Source: Frateuria terrea
GTDB taxonomy: Bacteria; Pseudomonadota; Gammaproteobacteria; Xanthomonadales; Rhodanobacteraceae
Length of the DNA: 64,000 nt
Reading direction: 5' to 3'
Assembly: GCF_900115705.1 (NCBI RefSeq)
Contig: NZ_FOXL01000003.1
Location: 496,001-560,000, forward strand
Shown: positions 56,575-64,000 of the stretch, in pieces
Numbering within the stretch: position 1 is the first letter of the stretch
Layout: each line of letters opens with the position of its first letter
Notes under the pieces: model-generated
Database searches by the model: none
Told to the model about the DNA's origin: nothing
The model's input: only the letters and a program-made list of their open reading frames with translations
Program-made: the position numbers and the translations under genes

Positions 56575-57471
56575 TCAGGCATCACCCATGCTGGCGAAGC
56601 CCTCATGGCTGCCATAATGGAAGACGCGATCGGTCGCTTCCTGCACATCGGCGGCGGCATGCGCGGTGCTCTGGCGCAGGCGCGCGTAGATCGGAGTGAA
56701 GTCCGGCGTGGTGGCCTCGAACAGCTGCTCGAAGCTGTCGATCACGAAATAGGTCTGCTGGTAGGTATCGATGCGGTAGCGCGTGTTCATCACGCGCTCG
56801 AGGTCGAAACCGATCCGGTTGGGCGCGTCCGAATCCAGGCTGTAGATCGACTCGCCCTTGGAGCTGACGATGCCGGCGCCGTAGATGCGCAGCCCTTCGG
56901 GCGTATCGATCAGGCCGAACTCCACCGTGTACCAGTACAGGCGGGTGAGGTTCATCAGCGCCTCGGGGCCGATCGCGTGCGCCTTCATGCCGCCGCGGCC
57001 GTAGGCCTGCATGTAGTCGGCGAAGACCGGGTTGAGCAGCAGCGGCACGTGGCCGAACAGGTCGTGGAACAGATCCGGCTCGGACAGGTAATCGAGCTGC
57101 TCCGGCTTGCGGATCCACCAGCTCACCGGGAAGCGGCGATGGGCCAGGTGGTCGAAAAACACCTCGTCGGGCAGCAGGCCTTCGACCGCCACCAGCTCCC
57201 AGCCGGTCGCCTTGCCCAGCACCTGGTTCAGGTCGGAAAACTTCGGAATGCCGCCGTCGCCCAGGCCAAACTTGGCCACGCCGTCAAGGAATTCCTGGCA
57301 GGCGCGCCCCGGCAGCATCTCGCACTGGCGCGCGAACAGCGTGTCCCACACCTCGTGGTCGGTACGGGTGTAGCTCGACCAGGGCTGCTCGACCACGCCA
57401 GTGGCGTAGACCGGCACGTAGCCGCGGTCGGTCTGCTGGTGTTCGATCTTGCGCGGCGTGGCGGTCTGCAT
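56575..57471 (-). CDS. phhA: phenylalanine-4-hydroxylase
   Basis: Tetrahydropterin- and iron-dependent phenylalanine 4-monooxygenase (298 residues), converting phenylalanine to tyrosine. Iron ligands: DLFHDLFGHVPLLLNP (two His) and the Glu in YWYTVEFGLIDTPEG. Preceding segments VPVYATGVVEQPWSSYT and RRFPVSWWIRKPEQLDYL fit the bacterial family. Divergent from an Lrp-type regulator across 150 bp, which may control it. Confidence 0.96.
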   Translation of the reverse strand: MQTATPRKIEHQQTDRGYVPVYATGVVEQPWSSYTRTDHEVWDTLFARQCEMLPGRACQEFLDGVAKFGLGDGGIPKFSDLNQVLGKATGWELVAVEGLLPDEVFFDHLAHRRFPVSWWIRKPEQLDYLSEPDLFHDLFGHVPLLLNPVFADYMQAYGRGGMKAHAIGPEALMNLTRLYWYTVEFGLIDTPEGLRIYGAGIVSSKGESIYSLDSDAPNRIGFDLERVMNTRYRIDTYQQTYFVIDSFEQLFEATTPDFTPIYARLRQSTAHAAADVQEATDRVFHYGSHEGFASMGDA

Positions 57472-57621
57472 GGCGGCTCCGTGGCGGAGTGGTGGCGCGA
57501 CGCGCCTTCACGTCTCAAGAATACGCCGTCCATCCCGCACGAAGGTTGCGTTTGTTGTGAATCACCCGTGAGGCGGCGCAGTATTCTTGCGCAGGACGCA
57601 CGAACCGCGGAGCAAGCTGCC

Positions 57622-58098
57622 ATGCCCAAGCTCGATCGCACCGACCTGCGCCTGCTCGCCGTGCTCCAGGGCGAGGGGCGCATCACCAACGCCGAGCTGG
57701 CCGAGCGGGTCAGCCTGTCGCCCTCGGCCTGCCTGCGGCGGCTGCAGCGGCTGGAGGCCGAGGGCGTGCTGACCGGTTACGCAGCGCAGGTCGACCCGCA
57801 GGCGGTGGGGCTGGGATTGCAGGCGTTCGTGCGCGTGCAGTTGGCGCGGCACGAGGCCGGCGCGATCGAGCGCTTCGTGGAAAAGGTCAACGGCTGGGAG
57901 GAGGTGGTCGCCTGCCATGCGCTGACCGGCGACATGGACTACCTGCTGCACGTGTACGTGGCGGACCTGCCGCACTTCTCGCGTTTCCTGCTCGACCGGC
58001 TGCTCAATGACGCCGGGGTGGCCGACGCCAATTCGAGCTTCGTGCTGCGCACCGTCAAGCGTTCGCCGTCGTTGCCGCTGGGGCAGCTGGAGGGCTGA
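57622..58098 (+). CDS. Lrp/AsnC-family transcriptional regulator
   Basis: A 158-residue regulator. Winged helix: LDRTDLRLLAVLQGEGRIT, NAELAERVSLSPSACLRRLQ; then RAM ligand domain with FVRVQLARHEAGAIERFVEK and ACHALTGDMDYLLHVYVADL. Binds amino acids and forms octamers in the family. Divergent from phhA, so likely responds to phenylalanine or another aromatic amino acid. Starts at ATG 57622. Confidence 0.95.
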   Translation: MPKLDRTDLRLLAVLQGEGRITNAELAERVSLSPSACLRRLQRLEAEGVLTGYAAQVDPQAVGLGLQAFVRVQLARHEAGAIERFVEKVNGWEEVVACHALTGDMDYLLHVYVADLPHFSRFLLDRLLNDAGVADANSSFVLRTVKRSPSLPLGQLEG

Positions 58099-58158
58099 TC
58101 GGGCGGATGCGCTGGAGCCCGGGCGAAGCAACGGCGGCGACCGCGGGACCGCAGCTGC

Positions 58159-58687
58159 TCAGACCGGCTGTGGCGCGGTCTGCGGCAGCGGCATGTCGAT
58201 CTCGCACACGACGCCATCGCTGGCGTAGTCCAGCCGCACCCGGCCATCCAGTTCATGCGCCAGGCCACGCTCGATCAGACGCGAGCCGAAACCCCGGCGT
58301 GGAGGCGGCTGCACCGGCGGGCCGCCGCGCTCGTGCCAGGCGAGCCGCAACCGGCCGGCGTCGATGGTCCAGGCCAGCTGGACCTGGCGGTGGTCGTTGG
58401 CGGCCAGGCTGGCCCAGCGCCCGGGGGTGCTTGCCGCCGGGGATCGGACTCCAGGCGTCGTTGTAGAGCAGCGCCAGTTCCTCGCCCCAGTACAGCGCGA
58501 TCGGAAAGCGCGAGTTGAGCATGATGTTGGTGGCCGACCGCAGCGCCTCCGGCCAGCCGGCGACCGGCCCCAGCGGCGTGGCGGACCAGTCCAGCGCGCG
58601 CATGCGCTCACCCATGCCACCGCCGCCGGACAGGAACGTGGGCTGGCTGGGATGCGGTTCCGCGGGCGGGTTTCCCGGCATGGGCAT
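58159..58687 (-). pseudogene. HWE-type sensor kinase remnant with internal deletion
   Basis: The N-terminal PAS-like start of an HWE histidine kinase (MGERMRALDWSATPLGPVAG, SRFPIALYWGEELALLYNDA, PGGKHPRALG) runs in one frame to about 58410, where the C-terminal end of an HWE kinase ATPase domain begins in another frame (SLAANDHRQVQLAWTIDAGR, RRGFGSRLIERGLAHELDGR, LDYASDGVVCEIDMPL). The phosphoacceptor region and most of the ATP-binding domain are missing, so this is a deletion product of a longer gene, not a working kinase. Confidence 0.8.
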
Positions 58688-58821
58688 GGGTCCTGCGAGG
58701 AGAGGGCCCGACACGGCCGTCGCCGACGGCCGCGAAGGCGAAAGGCCCGGTGATACATACCGGTCGGCACAGCCCGTGTGCACGCCTTGCAGGGCCCCGC
58801 AGACGCTAAACTACCCAGCTC

Positions 58822-59616
58822 ATGGATACCGCCCCCACCCCCGAACGCGATCCCTGGCGACCCTTGCGCTACCTTTGGCGGGTACCGCTGCTGCTGTTGC
58901 ACATCGTGCTCGGCATCCTGCTGTGTTCGCTGGTCCTGAGCTGGAACAGGCACCGCGTGATGGTCGATGGCCGCGAGCCATTCGTGCACCGCATGATCCG
59001 CTGGTGGTCGACCGTCTTGATGCGCATCTTCGGCCTGCGCTCGGTGCGCGTCGGCACGCCGTTGCCCGACCCGGTGCTGTTCGTCGCCAACCACACCTCC
59101 TGGATTGACATCGAACTGTTGCACAGCCAGCGCGCCGCCTGCTTCGTGGCCAAGGCCGAAATCGCGCGCTGGCCGCTGGTCGGCTGGATGGCCGCCACCG
59201 GCGGCACGATCTTCCATCGGCGCGGCAGCAACCATTCGCTGGCGGCGGTGATGCAGGCGATGGTCGAGCGGCTGCGCGGCGGCCGCTCGGTGGCGGTGTT
59301 CCCCGAGGGCGGCACCGGCCACAACGGCGTGCTCAAGGTGTTCCACGCGCGCATCTTCCAGGCCGCGCTGGACGCGCGGGTGCCGGTGCAGCCGGTGGCG
59401 CTGCGCTTCGCGCGCAACGGCAAGCGGGTGGTCGACGCCGGCTTCCGTGAAGGCGAGAACTTCATGGGCAACCTGCTGCGCATGCTCGGCGAGGCGCCGC
59501 TGGATGCCGAGGTGCATTTCCTCGCGCCGGTGCCGGCGATGCCCGACGCGCGCCGGCGCATGGCCGACCTCTCGCGCGAGCGCATCGGCGCCGCCCTGGA
59601 AGACGCCCACGCATGA
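58822..59616 (+). CDS. plsC: 1-acyl-sn-glycerol-3-phosphate acyltransferase
   Basis: A 264-residue PlsC-type acyltransferase making phosphatidic acid. N-terminal helix LLLLHIVLGILLCSLVLSW; catalytic NHTSWIDIELLHS (H-X4-D), GTIFHRRGSN, and FPEGGTGHNGVLKVFHARIF; then VPVQPVALRF. Overlaps the next gene by 4 bp (ATGA), so the two are co-translated. Confidence 0.94.
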   Translation: MDTAPTPERDPWRPLRYLWRVPLLLLHIVLGILLCSLVLSWNRHRVMVDGREPFVHRMIRWWSTVLMRIFGLRSVRVGTPLPDPVLFVANHTSWIDIELLHSQRAACFVAKAEIARWPLVGWMAATGGTIFHRRGSNHSLAAVMQAMVERLRGGRSVAVFPEGGTGHNGVLKVFHARIFQAALDARVPVQPVALRFARNGKRVVDAGFREGENFMGNLLRMLGEAPLDAEVHFLAPVPAMPDARRRMADLSRERIGAALEDAHA

Positions 59617-60617
59617 GCGAACTGCCGCGCGGAAAGGATTTCCGTCCCCCCTGGCCGCTGACCAGCGGCCATGTGCAGACCATGCTTTCCTCCAGCGGCG
59701 TGCGCCGTTTGCTGTTGCCCAAAAGCGCGCGCGAAGTGGCGGACCATGCCGAGGACGTAGTGGTCGACGGCGGCAACGGCGTGCGCCTGACCGGCGCCTT
59801 CACCGCACAGCGGACCGGCCGTGCGTCACGCGGCCTGGCCGTGCTGTTCCATGGCTGGGAGGGCAGCGTCGATTCGACCTACGTGCTGCAGACCGGCAGC
59901 CGCCTGCTGCGCGATGGGTGGGACGTTTTCCGGCTCAATTTCCGCGACCACGGCGCCAGCCACCACTTGAACGAAGCGCTGTTCCATTCCTGCCGCATCG
60001 ACGAAGTCGTGCATGCGCTGGGCGACATCGTGCGGCGCTGGCCGCGACCGGTGACCGTACTGGCCGGCTTCTCGCTCGGCGGCAACTTCGCGCTACGTGC
60101 CGCACTGCGCGCGCCGGCGGAGTCCATTCCGCTGGACTATGCGCTGGCGGTGTGCCCGATCATCGACCCAAGCGAAGGGCTGTTCTCGCTCGAGCAGAGC
60201 GCGCCGTGGTTCTACCAGGCCTACTTCATGCGCAAGTGGCGCCAGTCGCTGAAGGCCAAGCAGCAGGCATTTCCGCACCGGCAGTACTTCGAACTGGCCG
60301 AGCTGAAGCAGAGCCTGCGCGGGCTGACCGAGGCGCTGGTGCTGCGGCACACCGACTTCGGTTCGCTGGAGGCCTATCTGGACGGCTATTCGGTGGCGCG
60401 CGATGCGCTTGCCGGCATGGCCATCCCCGCCACCATCCTGACCGCGCGCGACGATCCGGTGATCCCGGTGGGCGCCTTCGAGCAACTCGAGCTGCCGCCC
60501 AGCGTCGAGCTGGACATCGCCGAATACGGCGGGCACTGCGGCTTCATACGCGGTGCGGACATGACCAGTTTCACCGACGAATACATCGCCGCGCGCTTCA
60601 ACTCGATCCGCGCCTGA
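59613..60617 (+). CDS. YheT-family alpha/beta hydrolase
   Basis: A 334-residue hydrolase. N-terminal FRPPWPLTSGHVQTMLSS is the YheT hallmark; the nucleophile lies in AGFSLGGNFALRAA, the acid in TARDDPVIPVG and the His in EYGGHCGFI. Likely an esterase acting on small or lipid-derived esters. Coupled to plsC by ATGA overlap, hinting at a lipid-linked role. Confidence 0.92.
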   Translation: MSELPRGKDFRPPWPLTSGHVQTMLSSSGVRRLLLPKSAREVADHAEDVVVDGGNGVRLTGAFTAQRTGRASRGLAVLFHGWEGSVDSTYVLQTGSRLLRDGWDVFRLNFRDHGASHHLNEALFHSCRIDEVVHALGDIVRRWPRPVTVLAGFSLGGNFALRAALRAPAESIPLDYALAVCPIIDPSEGLFSLEQSAPWFYQAYFMRKWRQSLKAKQQAFPHRQYFELAELKQSLRGLTEALVLRHTDFGSLEAYLDGYSVARDALAGMAIPATILTARDDPVIPVGAFEQLELPPSVELDIAEYGGHCGFIRGADMTSFTDEYIAARFNSIRA

Positions 60618-60630
60618 TCGTCCAGGCGAG

Positions 60631-61053
60631 CTACTTCGCGAACAGCCTGGCCGGATCGGCGAACGCCTTGAACTCCAGCGCGTTGCCGCAGGGATCGAGC
60701 AGGAACATGGTCGCCTGCTCGCCTGGCTGGCCCTGGAAGCGGACGTGCGGCTCGATGACGAAGCGCGTGCCCGCCGAGCGCAGGCGCGCGGCCAGTGCCT
60801 CCCATTCGGGCATCGGCAGCACCAGGCCGAAATGACGCACCGGCACGGCGTCGCCGTCCACGTCATGGGCGCTGGCCGGGCGGGCTTGCTCCGGTGCCAG
60901 GTGGGCCACGATCTGGTGGCCATGGAAATCGAAGTCGACCCAGTCCTCGCTGGAGCGTCCCTCGGGGCAGCCGAGCAGGCCGCCGTAGAACGCGCGCGCG
61001 CTGGCCAGCGAGGTGACCGGGAAGGCGAGGTGGAAGGGCGGCGGCGTGCTCAT
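60631..61053 (-). CDS. VOC-family protein (glyoxalase/bleomycin-resistance fold)
   Basis: A 140-residue VOC protein. Start PFHLAFPVTSLASARAFYGG, metal-site His and Glu positions in FDFHGHQIVAHLAP, RHFGLVLPMPEWEALAARL and ends FLLDPCGNALEFKAF. Resembles small glyoxalase-like proteins of xanthomonads. Convergent with the YheT gene; substrate unknown. Confidence 0.92.
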   Translation of the reverse strand: MSTPPPFHLAFPVTSLASARAFYGGLLGCPEGRSSEDWVDFDFHGHQIVAHLAPEQARPASAHDVDGDAVPVRHFGLVLPMPEWEALAARLRSAGTRFVIEPHVRFQGQPGEQATMFLLDPCGNALEFKAFADPARLFAK

Positions 61054-61213
61054 GCAGGTCTCTGAAGATGGAGCGGCTGTCCAGCATGGGTGGCCCGGCG
61101 CGGAGGGTCAACGGCGTTCACGCCACCGGCGCCGGCGGGGCGCCATGCTGTCGGCCCGACCAGGCGCAGGACCGCATGCCCGCCACGCCCCCAGCCACGC
61201 GCAGGACCCGTCG

Positions 61214-61990
61214 ATGGCGCTGACGCCGGTCCTTGCCGCGTTCCTGGGCGGCTGCGCGGGAGCCGCTGCCACTGCGCTGGGCACCCTGCCGGCGCTGTTC
61301 GCGCGCAACATCGACCAGCGCACGCAGGACACCATGTTCGGCTTCGGCGCCGGCGTCATGCTGGCGGCCAGCGCGTTCTCGCTGGCGCTGCCTGGCATCC
61401 ACGAGGCGCAGCGCCAGGGGCAGGGGCCGTGGGCGGCCGGTGCATGGGTCGGTGTGGCGATCCTGTTCGGGGCTGGCGCGCTGGTGCTGCTCGAACGCGT
61501 GCTGCCGCACGAGCACTTCATCAAGGGACCCGAAGGGCACTCCTCGCTGCGGCTCAAGCGGGCCTGGCTGTTCGTGTTTGCCATCTGCCTGCACAACCTG
61601 CCCGAAGGCCTCGCGACCGGCGTCGGCTTCGGGCCCGGCCTGGCGCACGGTATCGCGCTGGCCACCGGCATTGCGATCCAGGATCTGCCGGAAGGGCTGG
61701 TGGTGGCGATCGCGCTGATGGCGGCCGGCTACGGGCGGCGCTGGGCGGTGTCGGTGGGCATGGCGTCCGGCCTGATCGAGCCGGTCGGCGCGCTGGTCGG
61801 GGCCGGGGTGGTGATCGACTATCCGATGCTGCTGCCCGTCGGCCTCGGCTTTGCCGCCGGCGCCATGCTGTTCGTGGTCAGCCACGAGATCATCCCGGAG
61901 TCGCACCGGCAGGGGCACGAGCATTTTGCCACCGGTGGGCTGATGGTCGGCTTCGTGCTGATGATGATGCTGGACACCGCGTTCAGCTGA
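61214..61990 (+). CDS. ZIP-family metal transporter
   Basis: A 258-residue ZIP transporter with about eight helices. The metal site in helices 4-5 reads ICLHNLPEGLATGVGFG and AIQDLPEGLVVAIALM, and VSHEIIPESHRQGHEH lies near the end. Similar to ZupT and the GufA group; it may import zinc, iron or manganese. ATG at 61214 gives MALTPVLAAFLGGCAGA; the longer frame from 61013 crosses the divergent gene start. Next to manganese catalase, but convergent with it. Confidence 0.9.
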   Translation: MALTPVLAAFLGGCAGAAATALGTLPALFARNIDQRTQDTMFGFGAGVMLAASAFSLALPGIHEAQRQGQGPWAAGAWVGVAILFGAGALVLLERVLPHEHFIKGPEGHSSLRLKRAWLFVFAICLHNLPEGLATGVGFGPGLAHGIALATGIAIQDLPEGLVVAIALMAAGYGRRWAVSVGMASGLIEPVGALVGAGVVIDYPMLLPVGLGFAAGAMLFVVSHEIIPESHRQGHEHFATGGLMVGFVLMMMLDTAFS

Positions 61991-62002
61991 CGCCCGCCCG
62001 TC

Positions 62003-62046
62003 GGACTCAACCCACCGGGTTCGTCGCGAACCCGGCGGTTGAAGTC
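62003..62046. repeat. long hairpin between convergent genes
   Basis: The outer arms GGACTCAACC and GGTTGAAGTCC and inner arms CCGGGTTCG and CGAACCCGG fold around a TCG loop. It lies between the ZIP transporter and manganese catalase ends, so it may end transcription both ways. The GGACTTCAACCCACC flank resembles the palindrome at 36216. Confidence 0.7.
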
Positions 62047-62058
62047 CACGGTCTCGGT

Positions 62059-62955
62059 CTAGTGGCGGGTGCCCTCCGTCTGGCCGCCCGTGCGGCCCAG
62101 CTCGGCCCCGGTCTCCGGGTTGATCGAGGGATTGGAGCGCGTGCGCTCGGCCATCTGCATCAGCACCGCGCGCTGCCGGTCGTCCATCGAAACTTCCGGC
62201 ATGCCGCTGCCACCGCCCATCGCCAGCATCTGCTCACGGTCGCTGACGAACTGGAAATTCTCGTCGCTGTTCCACGGGCCGCGCATGTCGCCCTCGCCCT
62301 GCGAGGTGTTGACGTACATGTTGGCGAACTCCGGCTTGCCCGGCAGCTTGCCCGGCGGGAAGTTCGGCTGGATTGCGTACAGCGCCTTCTCGAACGATTG
62401 CTGGTGGGCGATCTCGCGCGTCATCAGGAAGCCCAGCGCGTCGCGCACGCCGGCGTCGGCGGTGAGGTTGATCAGACGTTCGTAGATGATCTTGGCGCGG
62501 GCCTCGGCGGCGATGTTCGAGCGCAGGTCGGCGGTCGGCTCGCCGATCGAGTCGACGTAGCCGGCCGTCCACAGCTGGCCGCCGGAGTTAGTCAGCGCCG
62601 GACCGCCGCCATAGAGCACCTGGGTCACGTGCGAATCGTTGCCGGCGCCCTGCAGTTCGCGGAACGCCTGCGCCTGCTCCTCGGCGCCTTCGGCGAGCTT
62701 GCCCTTGGCGCCCTTGTTGAGCATGCCGACGATGGTGCCGATCACCTCCAGGTGGCTGAGCTCCTCGGTGGCGATGTCCAGCAGCATGTCCTTGCGGCCG
62801 GCATCGTCCTCGGCCAGCGCCTGGGTGAAGTAGCGCATCGCCGCGGCGAGCTCGCCCTGTGGGCCACCGAACTGTTCGAGCATGAGGTTGGCGAGCGCCG
62901 GATTGCATTCGGAAACTCGCACCGTGTACTGCAGGCGTTTGTTGTGAGCGAACAT
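62059..62955 (-). CDS. katN: manganese catalase
   Basis: Non-haem dimanganese catalase (298 residues). The four-helix ferritin-like core gives the metal ligands: Glu in GELAAAMRYFTQALAEDD, Glu/His in ATEELSHLEVIGTIV, and Glu/His in FLMTREIAHQQSFEKAL with IYERLINLTAD before it. C-terminal lid PEFANMYVNTSQGEGD is typical. ATG at 62955 chosen because it matches the family start FAHNKRLQYTVRV. Protects against hydrogen peroxide, usually expressed in stationary phase. Confidence 0.94.
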   Translation of the reverse strand: MFAHNKRLQYTVRVSECNPALANLMLEQFGGPQGELAAAMRYFTQALAEDDAGRKDMLLDIATEELSHLEVIGTIVGMLNKGAKGKLAEGAEEQAQAFRELQGAGNDSHVTQVLYGGGPALTNSGGQLWTAGYVDSIGEPTADLRSNIAAEARAKIIYERLINLTADAGVRDALGFLMTREIAHQQSFEKALYAIQPNFPPGKLPGKPEFANMYVNTSQGEGDMRGPWNSDENFQFVSDREQMLAMGGGSGMPEVSMDDRQRAVLMQMAERTRSNPSINPETGAELGRTGGQTEGTRH

Positions 62956-63294
62956 GGTTGGTTCCTTGTGTCGTCTTCGGGGAGGGAGACGACCGGCAGG
63001 GAGCACCGGCCGCGAGTTTCCCGAAGGCGGCAAGATCCATGCCCCTGCTGGCGGCGCGGTTTGTGCGGGTCGCGCCATGACCGCAGACGCAAGATTTGCG
63101 CTTTCGCTGAAACATTTGCAGTGCGCAGGCCGCTTTGCTCCTTCTTCCCTTTGGGAGATTGGGAGACGGCCGGGATGATGGGCCGGGGCTCGCGGAAAAA
63201 GCGGTTCGGAGCCGCGCTTCTGTAGCCGCCCCGTCGCTGGAGCTGGCCCTCGCCCCAATCCTCTCCCCGGAGGGAGAGGGAGCGAGGCGCGCGA
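62956..63294. other. 339-bp intergenic region
   Basis: Between the start of manganese catalase and the end of the AAA ATPase gene. It must contain the catalase promoter, although no strong sigma-70 hexamers are obvious; AT-richer sequence lies around 63085-63130. A REP-like hairpin is at 63260-63279. No gene supported. Confidence 0.6.
63260..63279. repeat. CCTCTCCC-CGGA-GGGAGAGG hairpin
   Basis: A perfect 8-bp inverted repeat with a CGGA loop, 15 bp beyond the stop of the AAA ATPase gene. This sequence type (CTCTCCC…GGGAGAG) occurs as a dispersed element in many GC-rich proteobacterial genomes; it could also end the ATPase transcript. Confidence 0.65.
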
Positions 63295-64000
63295 TCAGTC
63301 GGCCGGCACGCAGCGCTCGCGCGCCCAGTCGCGCAGCGCCTGCACCGGCTCGCGCATCAGCACCGACAGCGGCCGGGTCTGCTCCAGCGCCCGGCACAGC
63401 GCGGCCTGGTCCGGTGGCGTGCCGCTGCCGGGAACGTCGTACAGCGCACTGACGATGGCCTGCTCGATCTCGGCACCGGAGAAGCCGTCGCTGGCCACGG
63501 CAAGGGGAGCCAGGTCGAAGGTCGCCGGGTCGAGCTTGCGGCGCTTCAGGTGCAACTCGAACACCGCCGCGCGCGCCGCCGCGGAGGGCAGGTCGACGAA
63601 GAAGATCTCGTCGAAGCGTCCCTTACGCAGCAGCTCGGCCGGTAGCTGGTCGACCGCATTGGCGGTGGCGACCACGAACACCTTGGACTTGCGTTCGGCC
63701 ATCCAGGTGAGCAGGTAACCGAGCACGCGGCGCGACACGCCACCGTCCTCGCCGCCGCCGCTGGCCAGGCCCTTTTCGATCTCGTCGATCCACAGCACGC
63801 AGGGACTGAGCAGTTCGATACTGGCCAGCGCCTCGCGCAGATTTTTCTCGGTCTCGCCCTGGTACTTGTCGTACAGCGTGCCGAAATCCAGCCGCACCAG
63901 CGGGACGCCAAAGCCGCCGGCGGTGGCCTTGGCCGCCAGGCTCTTGCCGCAGCCCTGCACGCCCAGCAACAGCACACCCCTGGGCGGATCGAGCGCCGGC
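63295..64000 (-). CDS. Ycf46-like AAA ATPase, C-terminal part
   Basis: Partial gene entering from the right edge; about 235 C-terminal residues. Walker A GVQGCGKSLAAKA, Walker B VLWIDEIEKGLASG, sensor 1 VVATANAVDQLP, arginine finger in LLRKGRFDEIFFVDLPS and the lid with FSGAEIEQAIVSALYD. These match the Ycf46/FtsH-like ATPase group of unknown substrate. The N-terminal part lies outside the window. Confidence 0.92.
   Translation of the reverse strand, partial: PALDPPRGVLLLGVQGCGKSLAAKATAGGFGVPLVRLDFGTLYDKYQGETEKNLREALASIELLSPCVLWIDEIEKGLASGGGEDGGVSRRVLGYLLTWMAERKSKVFVVATANAVDQLPAELLRKGRFDEIFFVDLPSAAARAAVFELHLKRRKLDPATFDLAPLAVASDGFSGAEIEQAIVSALYDVPGSGTPPDQAALCRALEQTRPLSVLMREPVQALRDWARERCVPAD

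Overview
The window is high-G+C gammaproteobacterial chromosome and best fits the Xanthomonadales, most likely Rhodanobacteraceae (Dyella, Luteibacter, Rhodanobacter or Frateuria type). The placement rests on gene order and gene content, not on a marker-gene search: rpmH-dnaA-dnaN-recF-gyrB is followed by a TPR gene, tonB-exbB-exbD-exbD and pdxJ; lptM-dapF-DUF484-xerC precedes hslVU; and there is a PNGase A-type glycoamidase, an Oar-like TonB receptor and an HWE kinase remnant. About 60 protein genes, two small genes under 60 codons with good ribosome binding sites, and three clear pseudogenes are listed. No rRNA, tRNA, CRISPR array, prophage or insertion sequence was seen.

Layout. 1-11.1 kb: partial oligopeptidase A, gamma-carbonic anhydrase, a membrane-anchored protein, a secreted PNGase-like enzyme, aroE, a MHYT-GGDEF-EAL c-di-GMP protein, an RLAN-type RimK ligase diverging from a GNAT, and two hypotheticals. 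11.2-20 kb: lptM-dapF-DUF484-xerC, then hslV-hslU; a decayed TonB-dependent receptor on the opposite strand sits between the two blocks. 20-25.5 kb: a cation transporter, ribokinase, and the minus-strand block rpmH-rnpA-yidC-mnmE. 25.5-32 kb: the replication origin neighbourhood, with dnaA, a probable oriC between dnaA and dnaN, dnaN, recF carrying two perfect parS-like palindromes, and gyrB. 32-36.2 kb: the TonB energy-transduction set. 36.3-47.9 kb: pdxJ with an Sfp-type phosphopantetheinyl transferase, acetyl-CoA synthetase, a radical SAM protein, an ABC1/UbiB-type kinase, an S9 peptidase, a patatin lipoprotein and fructose-1,6-bisphosphatase. 48.1-51.8 kb: a tightly coupled seven-gene run (PfpI-like, 53-aa protein, NIPSNAP, GFA, VOC, GST, WYL regulator) that looks like an electrophile or aldehyde detoxification operon. 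52-64 kb: a DUF885 protein, a RES-Xre toxin-antitoxin pair, tandem GDSL hydrolases (the second frameshifted), phhA with a divergent Lrp regulator, a deleted histidine kinase, plsC plus a YheT hydrolase, a ZIP transporter, manganese catalase and a partial AAA ATPase.

The most interesting items are the two parS-like sites inside recF (one just upstream of a perfect TATAAT box for gyrB), the seven-gene detoxification-type operon whose PfpI member lacks its catalytic cysteine, xerC with no usable start other than a CTG overlapping the previous stop, an inverted repeat that supplies the C-terminus of HslV, and the RLAN-RimK/GNAT pair.

Replication (dnaA, dnaN, gyrB, oriC), segregation and dimer resolution (parS sites, xerC), and envelope biogenesis (yidC, lptM, tonB-exbBD) cluster here, as is common near an origin. 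All functional calls come from reading translated sequence; no database search was run.
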